Source: an uncultured Eggerthellaceae bacterium (GTDB taxonomy: Bacteria; Actinomycetota; Coriobacteriia; Coriobacteriales; Eggerthellaceae). From it: a DNA stretch of 6,770 bases. Position 1 is the stretch's first letter, and every line of letters begins with the position of its first letter. Positions 1 through 5,730 of this stretch are shown here, in pieces. Under the pieces are notes generated by a model. That model searched no databases, was not told the origin of the DNA, and saw only the letters and a list, made by a program, of their open reading frames with translations. The stretch lies in contig CAKTVK010000104.1 of assembly GCA_934623455.1 (NCBI GenBank), positions 1 to 6,770 on the forward strand. The letters run 5' to 3'. The position numbers and the translations under genes are program-made.

Positions 1-927
1 ACGGCGCGCCGCTATTCCTACCAGGAAGCGCAATGCCTTCCCGAAAGCGCTTATCCGTTGGCGGTAAAGCCGCTTGATGGAAGCGGGAGCAGGGGCTTTT
101 CTAAAGTTGCGAACCCGGGCGACTTGGATGCGGCCGTTGCGCAGGCGCGCTCCTTTTCGTTCGCGGGCGACGTTGTTATTGAAGACTTCATCGAGGGCGA
201 TGCGGTGATCATCCACTATACGGCCCATCAAGGCTCTATTGTATATTCAGGCATTGCCGATAAATGCTCGCAGAAGATGGGCGACGCGGGCGCGCCGATC
301 ATGGCGCTTCAGATTGCTCCTTCGCGCGATGAGCAGAAATATTTAGACGAGCTAAATGATAAGGCCATTGCGCTATTCAAGGATATGGGCATCACCGAAG
401 GTCCGTTGTGGATTGAGGCATTTAACCGCAATGGTTCGTTCCTGTTCAACGAAATGGGCTTCCGATTCGGTGGTTCGCTTACGTATTACCTGGTCAAAGA
501 GATGTACGGCATTGATCAGCTGGCCGCGCTGTATGCGTGCGCTACGGGCGGCAATGCGGGTGAGCTTATCGCGCGGCCTGCGGCGGGCGCGTATGCCATT
601 TGGCCGCTCCATTTGAAACCGGGCGTTATTGCTCGCGTTTGCGGCGTGGAAGACGTTTTGCAAATGGACGGCATTGTTGCTTGCGTTCAAGTCCATGGGG
701 AAGGCGACACCATTGAACAATGGGGGTCTGCCCAGCAGGTATTTGCGTACGTGCACGTGAAAGCGGACGATGCGCGCGGTCTTCTTGCCCGAATGCGCCA
801 AGTGAAAGAGCGGCTGTCGGTGCTTGACGAGGCCGGCAACCAGATGCTTTTTTCGCTCTTTGACCCCAACAATCAGGAAAAATACCCGTCGTTTTTACGC
901 GATGCGCTTTTAGGGGCTGAAGCATAA
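1..927 (+). CDS. ATP-grasp carboxylate-amine ligase, 5'-truncated by window edge
   Basis: The reading frame is open from base 1 to the TAA at 925-927, giving 308 visible residues. The TTG at 58 is only an internal leucine codon within the ATP-grasp fold, so the true start lies upstream. ATP-grasp enzymes use ATP to make an acyl-phosphate from a carboxylate and join it to an amine. Visible marks (window residue numbers) are the ATP-binding Lys23 followed by the glycine loop DGSGSRG (26-32), the hinge-like VVIEDFIEG (58-66), WIEAF (137-141) and the metal-binding FNEMGFRFGGS (149-159), which stands where many relatives have EINPRxGGG. A further domain of about 130 residues follows, as in D-Ala-D-Ala-ligase-like and carbamoyl-phosphate-synthase-like members. 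Relatives of this type are usually about 400 residues, so roughly 100 N-terminal residues (the pre-ATP-grasp domain) are probably missing. It overlaps the next gene by one base, which suggests translational coupling and a shared pathway. Family call is firm; the substrate is unknown. Confidence 0.88.
   Translation, partial: TARRYSYQEAQCLPESAYPLAVKPLDGSGSRGFSKVANPGDLDAAVAQARSFSFAGDVVIEDFIEGDAVIIHYTAHQGSIVYSGIADKCSQKMGDAGAPIMALQIAPSRDEQKYLDELNDKAIALFKDMGITEGPLWIEAFNRNGSFLFNEMGFRFGGSLTYYLVKEMYGIDQLAALYACATGGNAGELIARPAAGAYAIWPLHLKPGVIARVCGVEDVLQMDGIVACVQVHGEGDTIEQWGSAQQVFAYVHVKADDARGLLARMRQVKERLSVLDEAGNQMLFSLFDPNNQEKYPSFLRDALLGAEA
912..916 (+). promoter_or_regulatory. Ribosome binding site for the cyclodeaminase-family gene
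   Basis: AGGGG lies inside the end of the ATP-grasp gene, 10 bases before the ATG at 927. It supports that ATG as the start and fits coupled translation through the TAATG overlap. Confidence 0.6.
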
Positions 928-1967
928 TGCAATTCGTCAGCGATAAAAATATCATCGATGCGTGGGATGGCGATATTCCCAAGCTTTTGGATATCCTAGA
1001 AACCGGCTTTTTGCAATGGCGCGCGGGCGAAATCCTGCAGCCGGAAAAAAGCTCGCAGATACTGAATGCCGCGGACCAAACGCGCGTCAACTGCATGCCG
1101 GCAACGCTTCTGCCGAACGCGGTATCGGGCGTGAAGCTCGTGTCGGTTTTTCCAGGAAATGCCCAGGCGGGAAAGAAAAACGTCTCGGGAGCAGTGCTGC
1201 TTTTGGATGCGTCCGATGGCTCCCCGCGTGCGGTTATGGGGGCCGCGCTGGTCACGGCGCTCAGAACGGCACTGGTATCCGGCGTTGCTGCACGGCGTCT
1301 TGCCGCTCCGAATCCGAAGAAGCTTGCGGTTCTGGGATCGGGTGAGCAGGCGAAATACCATGCCGTGGTGCTCTGCGCGCTTTTCCCGCACCTTCAGGAA
1401 GTGGCCATTGCTTCGCGCAGCACGGCGCATGCCGAAGCTCTTGCGAGTGAGTTGGCGCGTGCGGTGCCCGTTCCCTCTGTTCACGCTGCGGCAAGCTATG
1501 CCGAAGCGGTTGCGGATGCGGATTTGATTGTGACTGCCATTAGCGCGCAGGAGCCGGTGTTGAAGGCGGACTGGATAAAGCCGGGCGCTACGTATTTCCA
1601 CGTGGGTGGTTATGAAGACGAATACGCCGTGGTTCAGAAAGCGGATAAGATTGTATGCGATTCGTGGCCGGCGCTGAAGCATCGGGGGAGCCCCACGCTT
1701 GCGCGCATGTACCGGGATGGCCTTCTGGCGGATAGCGACATTTACGCGGAGCTCGCCGACTTGTTTGCCAATCCGCTGCTCGGACGCACGTCCAATGATG
1801 AATTTATCTATTTCAACGCCATTGGGCTCGGTTTTACCGATATGCTTGTTGCCAGCGAGCTTTTACGGCAATGCGAGGAAAAACAGCAGGTCACTTCGCT
1901 GGAAATCGGAGAAGGCGACATATTGGCAAACGCTGCGCTGCTTGAGCGGTTTGCCGGTGCGCAATAA
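927..1967 (+). CDS. Ornithine cyclodeaminase / mu-crystallin family NAD(P)-dependent enzyme
   Basis: This is a complete 346-residue protein, within the usual 310-360 range of the family. Members include ornithine cyclodeaminase (ornithine to proline plus ammonia), archaeal alanine dehydrogenase, ketimine reductases and SbnB-type dehydrogenases of diaminopropionate synthesis. All pass through an imine intermediate using a bound nicotinamide cofactor. The substrate-side lysine appears as Lys70 in SGVKLVSVFPGN and the conserved arginine as Arg113 in ALRTALVSGVAARRLA. The Rossmann dinucleotide loop is LAVLGSGEQA (133-142), and the following strand ends in ASR (162-164). The likely catalytic aspartate is Asp245 in IVCDSW. 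The C-terminal FNAIGLGFTDMLVASELL (296-313) is also typical of the family. The start ATG has an AGGGG site 10 bases upstream and overlaps the previous stop. Its place between two ATP-grasp genes in a glycan locus suggests that it supplies or tailors a small amino or imino acid for ligation. Which reaction it catalyses cannot be read from the sequence. Confidence 0.9.
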   Translation: MQFVSDKNIIDAWDGDIPKLLDILETGFLQWRAGEILQPEKSSQILNAADQTRVNCMPATLLPNAVSGVKLVSVFPGNAQAGKKNVSGAVLLLDASDGSPRAVMGAALVTALRTALVSGVAARRLAAPNPKKLAVLGSGEQAKYHAVVLCALFPHLQEVAIASRSTAHAEALASELARAVPVPSVHAAASYAEAVADADLIVTAISAQEPVLKADWIKPGATYFHVGGYEDEYAVVQKADKIVCDSWPALKHRGSPTLARMYRDGLLADSDIYAELADLFANPLLGRTSNDEFIYFNAIGLGFTDMLVASELLRQCEEKQQVTSLEIGEGDILANAALLERFAGAQ

Positions 1968-1982
1968 GGCGCGTGCGATAAT

Positions 1983-3104
1983 GTGGCGCGAATGCCGCGT
2001 GATATGGGTACGAGATTTTGTTTGTTCGATTGGTTTTGCTTCATGGGAAAGAAATTGATAAAGCGAGCGGTGCTGGGTCTTCCGAAACCGATTATCGGAA
2101 AGGTCATGGTGGGGCATTATCTTAAACGGCATCCTTATCAGATCGATGAGTGCCTCGCTCATTTTCTTTCTGCGGACCAGCAGCGCGATAAAGCTTATGT
2201 GGGACAGGTGAAGGCAGCGGTGCGTGCTGCCATGAACCAGTATTTGATTGCGCCTGAAGAATACTTCCTTTATGACTTTCCGCATTTGTCTGACCAGGAG
2301 AAACGCTCTTTTGTAGGCGACCTGGAGCGAACGATTCTCTGTTCGCGCCTCTATAATTCCACAGCTTCTGGTTACGTGTTCATGGACAAGATGAAAACCT
2401 ACGACGTGTTTTCGCCCTTTTTCAAGCGCGATGTGTGTCTGATTTCTGGCGAGGCGGATTATCAGAAGTTTCTTGATTTTTCCCAGGCACACGAAACGTT
2501 TATGGTGAAACCCACGGCGGCATCGCGCGGAACCGGTATTGCGCTGGTCACCAGGGCTGCGGGCGCGGATGCGCATGAGCAATTCCAGGAGATCCTGCGC
2601 AAAGGCGCGTGCGTTCTTGAAGAGCGCATCGAGCAAGGTCCGGAGCTTGCGGCGCTTCATCCGCAAAGCGTGAACACCGTGCGTTACGCCACGTATTACG
2701 AGAACGGAACTATCACAACGCTCGCATGCTTCCTTAAAATTGGGCGCGGCGCATCAGTGGTGGATAACGGTGGTGCCGGAGGGTTGCTTGCCGCAGTGGA
2801 CAGCGAAGCGGGAGTTATTCTTACGGCGGGTCGAACGGAATGGGGAGAAGAGTACCCTGTTCATCCCGATACGGGAATTGCGTTTGTCGGATACCAGCTG
2901 CCAGAATGGGAAGCGGCGAAAGAAATGGTATCTGAGCTGGTGAAAGTTCTTCCTGATCAGAAATACGTCGGTTGGGATTTAGCATATTCCACGCAAGGAT
3001 GGGTGCTGGTCGAAGGCAACAGCGGTGGTCAGTTTGTGGGACCGCAAATCTCTTTGAAGAAAGGCGTTCGCCCCCTGATAGATAAAACGTTCGGGAGCTT
3101 ATGA
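1983..3104 (+). CDS. Sugar-transfer-associated ATP-grasp protein
   Basis: This 373-residue cytoplasmic protein resembles the ATP-grasp family that Pfam names 'sugar-transfer associated ATP-grasp', seen in capsule and exopolysaccharide clusters. The biochemical role of the family is not well established; ATP-dependent ligation onto a glycan precursor is presumed. Signs (numbered from GTG 1983) are DKMKTYDVFSPFFKRD (135-150), the ATP-binding FMVKPTAASRGTGI (173-186, Lys176), EERIEQ (213-218), HPQSVNTVRYAT (226-237), NGGAGGL (262-268) and the metal-site segment GWDLAYSTQGWVLVEGNSGG (330-349) with Asp332, Glu344 and Asn346. The start is uncertain. GTG 1983 is the first possible start after the in-frame TAA that ends the previous gene, but its AAGG (1966-1969) is 13 bases away. 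ATG 1992, 2004 or 2043 are alternatives, and 2043 gives MGKKLIKRAV, a plausible N-terminus. The gene overlaps the glycosyltransferase by an ATGA junction, supporting a joint role. It has little evident sequence similarity to the ATP-grasp protein at the window start. Confidence 0.87.
   Translation: MARMPRDMGTRFCLFDWFCFMGKKLIKRAVLGLPKPIIGKVMVGHYLKRHPYQIDECLAHFLSADQQRDKAYVGQVKAAVRAAMNQYLIAPEEYFLYDFPHLSDQEKRSFVGDLERTILCSRLYNSTASGYVFMDKMKTYDVFSPFFKRDVCLISGEADYQKFLDFSQAHETFMVKPTAASRGTGIALVTRAAGADAHEQFQEILRKGACVLEERIEQGPELAALHPQSVNTVRYATYYENGTITTLACFLKIGRGASVVDNGGAGGLLAAVDSEAGVILTAGRTEWGEEYPVHPDTGIAFVGYQLPEWEAAKEMVSELVKVLPDQKYVGWDLAYSTQGWVLVEGNSGGQFVGPQISLKKGVRPLIDKTFGSL
3093..3097 (+). promoter_or_regulatory. 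Ribosome binding site for the glycosyltransferase
   Basis: GGGAG sits within the last codons of the ATP-grasp gene. It is 3 bases from ATG 3101 and 6 bases from the adjacent ATG 3104. The spacing favours initiation at 3104, which would make the protein start MGCLL instead of MMGCLL. Confidence 0.55.
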
Positions 3105-4150
3105 TGGGCTGCTTGCTTAGCGTGGTTATTGCTGCGTATAATGCGCAACGCGTTCTGGACACGTGCCTTGAAAGTTTTGCCCAGCTGCCTTTGGATTCTT
3201 ACGAAGTCATTGTGGTGGACGATGGCAGCACCGATGAAACGCTTGCTGTCGCACGGCAATTTGCGGCGCGCCATGCGTTCGTCCGTGTGTTTCATCAGGA
3301 AAATGGCGGGGTGTCGTCGGCGCGCAATAGCGGCATGGCGGCGGCAGCGGGCGATTACCTGTTTATCGCTGATGCCGACGATTGGGTTGAACCCGATCAG
3401 TTGGCGGCACTGGTGAACGCGGCGGCAGAAAACGACGCGGATATGGCATATGGCGATTATTATCGCGAAGACCAGGGGGCTGCGCGCCGGTGCCAGCTGT
3501 TCCCGAACGATTTTTGCAGCACCGATAAACAGACGTTTGCGGCTATGCAATGCGCCGCCGTTTATGTGCCGGCTTCGCGCTTTTCGTGTCGCGATTTCAA
3601 TCGTGTTATGGTAGGTGGCGGTTCGTGCTGGCGCTATGTAATGAAGCGTTCTTTCGCCGAAACCGCTGGTCTAGCGTTCGATGACGTTTTGAGCGGCTAT
3701 ATGGAAGATTCGCTGTTCACGCTGCATGCGCTGGAACATGCGCGCAAGGTTATGTATCGCAGCGTTCCCTTCTACCATTATCGCGTAGCGGGCGACTCGT
3801 TGTGCCACCGCTATTTTGGCGATTACGAGCAGCGCTGTTCGGCGGTGAATCGCGCGCTTGATGTGTTTTTGCAGGGCGCGGGTGAAGGTTGCGAGCAGCT
3901 TGCGCAGGCGGTTTGCTTGAAGCGCATCCATTTGCTGGGCTTGGCGATGGATGGCTACTTCAACCATCCGAACAATGGTGAATCCGAGCAGGATCGCAAG
4001 GCGGCGTTTGCACACTTTGCGAAGAGCGAGCCTTATGCATCGGCGGTGAAAAACGTTCGCTTGAAGTGGGTTGGGAATAAAAAAGTGGCAATCCAAGTGG
4101 CGCTTCTTAAACTTGGTTGTGTTGGTTTGTACTGGGATTTGAGAAAATAG
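3101..4150 (+). CDS. Family 2 glycosyltransferase
   Basis: A 349-residue GT-A fold inverting glycosyltransferase, expected to transfer a sugar from a nucleotide-sugar donor to a lipid-linked glycan intermediate at the cytoplasmic membrane face. The N-terminal domain shows SVVIAAYNAQ (7-16), the nucleotide-binding VIVVDDGSTDET (36-47), GGVSSARNSGM (69-79) and the DXD-type metal site DADDW (91-95). Further on, GGGSCWRYVMKRSFAE (172-187) and GYMEDSLFT (199-207), with the Glu-Asp pair at 202-203, match the acceptor and catalytic-base region of many capsule GT2 enzymes. No transmembrane segment is evident, so membrane contact would be peripheral. The start overlaps the preceding stop as ATGA; ATG 3104 is better spaced from the GGGAG site. 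Donor sugar and linkage cannot be predicted. It is the only glycosyltransferase in the window, so the others needed for a repeat unit must lie outside. Confidence 0.93.
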   Translation: MMGCLLSVVIAAYNAQRVLDTCLESFAQLPLDSYEVIVVDDGSTDETLAVARQFAARHAFVRVFHQENGGVSSARNSGMAAAAGDYLFIADADDWVEPDQLAALVNAAAENDADMAYGDYYREDQGAARRCQLFPNDFCSTDKQTFAAMQCAAVYVPASRFSCRDFNRVMVGGGSCWRYVMKRSFAETAGLAFDDVLSGYMEDSLFTLHALEHARKVMYRSVPFYHYRVAGDSLCHRYFGDYEQRCSAVNRALDVFLQGAGEGCEQLAQAVCLKRIHLLGLAMDGYFNHPNNGESEQDRKAAFAHFAKSEPYASAVKNVRLKWVGNKKVAIQVALLKLGCVGLYWDLRK

Positions 4151-4154
4151 CGAA

Positions 4155-4174
4155 GCGCAGGCGCCGGCTTGCGC
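4155..4174 (+). terminator. Possible weak terminator or attenuator hairpin
   Basis: GCGCAGGC pairs with GCTTGCGC (8 pairs, one of them G-T) around the four-base loop GCCG, starting 5 bases after the glycosyltransferase stop. The only T-run is TTTT at 4182-4185, eight bases beyond the stem and too short and distant for a classic intrinsic terminator. It may instead stabilise the upstream message or cause partial polarity. Confidence 0.25.
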
Positions 4175-4213
4175 GTTGTGCTTTTGAGCCACGGGGCTTG
4201 TGATACGTTGTGT

Positions 4214-4228
4214 GTGGCGCAAGAGCGC
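4214..4228 (+). repeat. Imperfect 15-base direct repeat, copy 1
   Basis: GTGGCGCAAGAGCGC matches the copy at 4301-4315 at 14 of 15 bases. The copies start 87 bases apart, a multiple of three, so both would read WRKSA in the open frame that runs from 4188 to 4355. This may be chance in GC-rich sequence or a remnant of a local duplication. Confidence 0.35.
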
Positions 4229-4300
4229 GGCTCATGCGATGGGCGCCGACGTCGCGCTAGGCGCGGGTGCTTCTGTCGTGCTTGGTGCAAACGGCGCGCA

Positions 4301-4315
4301 GTGGCGCAAAAGCGC
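4301..4315 (+). repeat. Imperfect 15-base direct repeat, copy 2
   Basis: GTGGCGCAAAAGCGC differs from copy 1 at a single position (A for G). It lies immediately upstream of the polymerase ribosome binding site. Confidence 0.35.
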
Positions 4316-4324
4316 AGATGAAAC

Positions 4325-4330
4325 GGGAGG
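4325..4330 (+). promoter_or_regulatory. Strong ribosome binding site deciding the polymerase start
   Basis: GGGAGG is followed by eight bases and then GTG at 4339. This is close to ideal Shine-Dalgarno geometry and is the reason for preferring GTG 4339 over ATG 4318, which lies upstream of the site, and over GTG 4267. Confidence 0.75.
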
Positions 4331-4338
4331 TGAAAAAC

Positions 4339-5730
4339 GTGACAGCAACTTATAAGCAAGTGTTTCGCGTGGGACTGCTTCTGGTCTCGTTTATGCTGTT
4401 CTTCTTCCCGTACGAATACGCCGTGGGCAGAACGGTCTATCTGCTATGGAAAGGCCTTTTGTGCCTGGCGTCTTTGGGGTATACCGTTGCGGTGCTTGCA
4501 TCGCCGCGCCGTATTTCGTCGTGCTGGGTGCTGTTTTTGCTCTTCTACGTGGATTATTATCTGATTTCCGGATTGATTTCGCAGACCGACGTCAATTACG
4601 TCAACCTTGCGTTCCGTTTTGTTGAAGGCGTGGGCTTTGCGTCGCTGTGCGAGTTCGCGCTGCAGCGCAATGCGAAGGAAGCGGCATGGGCGTTTGCGGG
4701 CGCCGCGCTTATTATGTGCGCAATCCATTTCAGTTCGTACCTGATGTTCAAAGATATTACAGGCGGCATGCGCCATGGCTACATTGAGTTCACTGGCAAT
4801 GCCACGAAGCAGAACTGGTATTTTCTTACGTACGATAACGCCTCCATCTTCTATTTTCTGCCTTTGGTGGGGGTGCTGTGGTTTCTTGCGTTCGGGGGAA
4901 GCCGGAAGGCGAAGATTCTTTCCGTGGTGGTGACCGTTCTTGTGCTTTACATGTTCTTCGAGCGAAAGTCGGCAACGGCTATGGCAACGATGGCGGTTTT
5001 CGTTGTGGGTGTGGTGCTTGCGCTCATCGATGCGCGCACAGGGGCGTTTTCACGAAGCTATGTGGGAAAACACCTGTTCAGCTTGCCATCGGCAGTGATA
5101 TTTGGCTTCTTGGCTACCATCGCCGCGCTGTTTGTTGCAGGAAACCAGGACTTCTCTGCCATAAGCGCGCTGTTCTCGAAATCCATTTCGTTTTCGGGAC
5201 GCGATCGCATTTGGGGGTTGAGCCTTGACTGGATTGCGCAATCGCCGCTGCTTGGCTACGGCATTGAAGACTCTGTTACCTCCGTAGAGAAAATTGCGCA
5301 GACGCACTGCCACAATATCTTCCTGCAGCTCTTATATACGGGCGGCCTGGTGTCGTTGGCGTTGTTTGCAGCAGCCCTGTTCTCTTGCTCGAACGTGGGA
5401 AAACGCCTGATGGTGAAGGGTCCTGCTGCGCACGATACGCTGAATGCCTTTGATTGCGGTCGCACGATGGACGCGGCACAGCGCCGCAATGCGGCAGAAA
5501 ATTGTGCGGTGGACCATTGTTCGGGACCGCGCCGCATCATCCTTTTCTTCTCGGTGTTCGCCTATTTTGTAGCGTGCAGCATGGACTGGGAAGTGTATTA
5601 CGTGATTCCGTTGTTCCTGTTTTACCTGTTTGCAACCGAGGGACGCGTGCCCGGTGCGCCTCGGCGCCGGCGAAAATACCTGTTCGCACGCGCGGCTGAA
5701 AAAGAAAGCGATGCCGGCGAATCATGGTAA
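4339..5730 (+). CDS. O-antigen polymerase/ligase-like membrane protein (Wzy type)
   Basis: A 463-residue polytopic membrane protein that most likely polymerises flipped repeat units on the outer face of the membrane. Long hydrophobic segments occur at about residues 8-24, 32-54, 62-80, 116-136, 168-185, 192-207, 212-230, 250-267, 327-349 and 400-433, roughly ten to eleven spans. The O-antigen ligase/polymerase signature is present as SFSGRDRIWGLSLDWI (284-299), then SPLLGYGI (302-309) and HCHNIFLQLLYTGGL (323-337). The arginine and histidine in these segments are the sort of residues important in the large extracytoplasmic loop of the family. A hydrophilic stretch of about 48 residues (352-399) with three cysteines sits before the last spans, and the C-terminus is a charged, Arg-rich tail of about 30 residues. 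GTG 4339 is chosen because of the GGGAGG site. A ligase that joins glycan to another acceptor cannot be excluded by sequence, but the adjacent flippase favours a polymerase. Confidence 0.85.
   Translation: MTATYKQVFRVGLLLVSFMLFFFPYEYAVGRTVYLLWKGLLCLASLGYTVAVLASPRRISSCWVLFLLFYVDYYLISGLISQTDVNYVNLAFRFVEGVGFASLCEFALQRNAKEAAWAFAGAALIMCAIHFSSYLMFKDITGGMRHGYIEFTGNATKQNWYFLTYDNASIFYFLPLVGVLWFLAFGGSRKAKILSVVVTVLVLYMFFERKSATAMATMAVFVVGVVLALIDARTGAFSRSYVGKHLFSLPSAVIFGFLATIAALFVAGNQDFSAISALFSKSISFSGRDRIWGLSLDWIAQSPLLGYGIEDSVTSVEKIAQTHCHNIFLQLLYTGGLVSLALFAAALFSCSNVGKRLMVKGPAAHDTLNAFDCGRTMDAAQRRNAAENCAVDHCSGPRRIILFFSVFAYFVACSMDWEVYYVIPLFLFYLFATEGRVPGAPRRRRKYLFARAAEKESDAGESW

Larger units (their letters stand above)
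4151..4338 (+). other. 188-base spacer between glycosyltransferase and polymerase
   Basis: This is the only sizeable non-coding gap. It holds a hairpin just after the glycosyltransferase stop (4155-4174), two near-identical 15-base copies (4214-4228 and 4301-4315) and a strong GGGAGG ribosome binding site (4325-4330). No convincing -35/-10 promoter pair is visible. A frame open from 4188 to the TAA at 4353-4355 could encode a short peptide from ATG 4239 (MGADVALGAGASVV...), but it has no ribosome binding site and is not recognisable. A GTG at 4267 would extend the polymerase by 24 residues, but without a credible binding site. Confidence 0.6.

Noticed and set aside
58..60. TTG as a start for the first ATP-grasp gene
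   Set aside because: The frame is open upstream to base 1, and this codon falls inside the strand that carries the ATP-binding lysine, so it is an internal leucine of a truncated gene.
626..1255. Minus-strand open frame of 209 codons across the first gene junction
   Set aside because: It spans two genes with clear family motifs on the plus strand and shows no domain of its own.
1699..2058. Plus-strand frame running through the cyclodeaminase end, including ATG 1981
   Set aside because: It overlaps the conserved C-terminus of the cyclodeaminase protein in another frame and stops inside the next gene; no motif is recognisable.
1863..2666. Long minus-strand open frame of 267 codons
   Set aside because: It lies opposite the well-supported ATP-grasp gene, has Arg/His/Lys-rich low-sense composition, no recognisable motif and no ribosome binding context.
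4267..4338. N-terminal extension of the polymerase from GTG 4267 or ATG 4318
   Set aside because: The extra residues are polar, and the strong GGGAGG site at 4325-4330 lies downstream of both codons but is ideally placed for GTG 4339.
4151..4338. Promoter for the polymerase-flippase pair
   Set aside because: No -35/-10 pair with reasonable match and spacing was found; transcription from upstream is the simpler reading, though a non-consensus promoter cannot be excluded.
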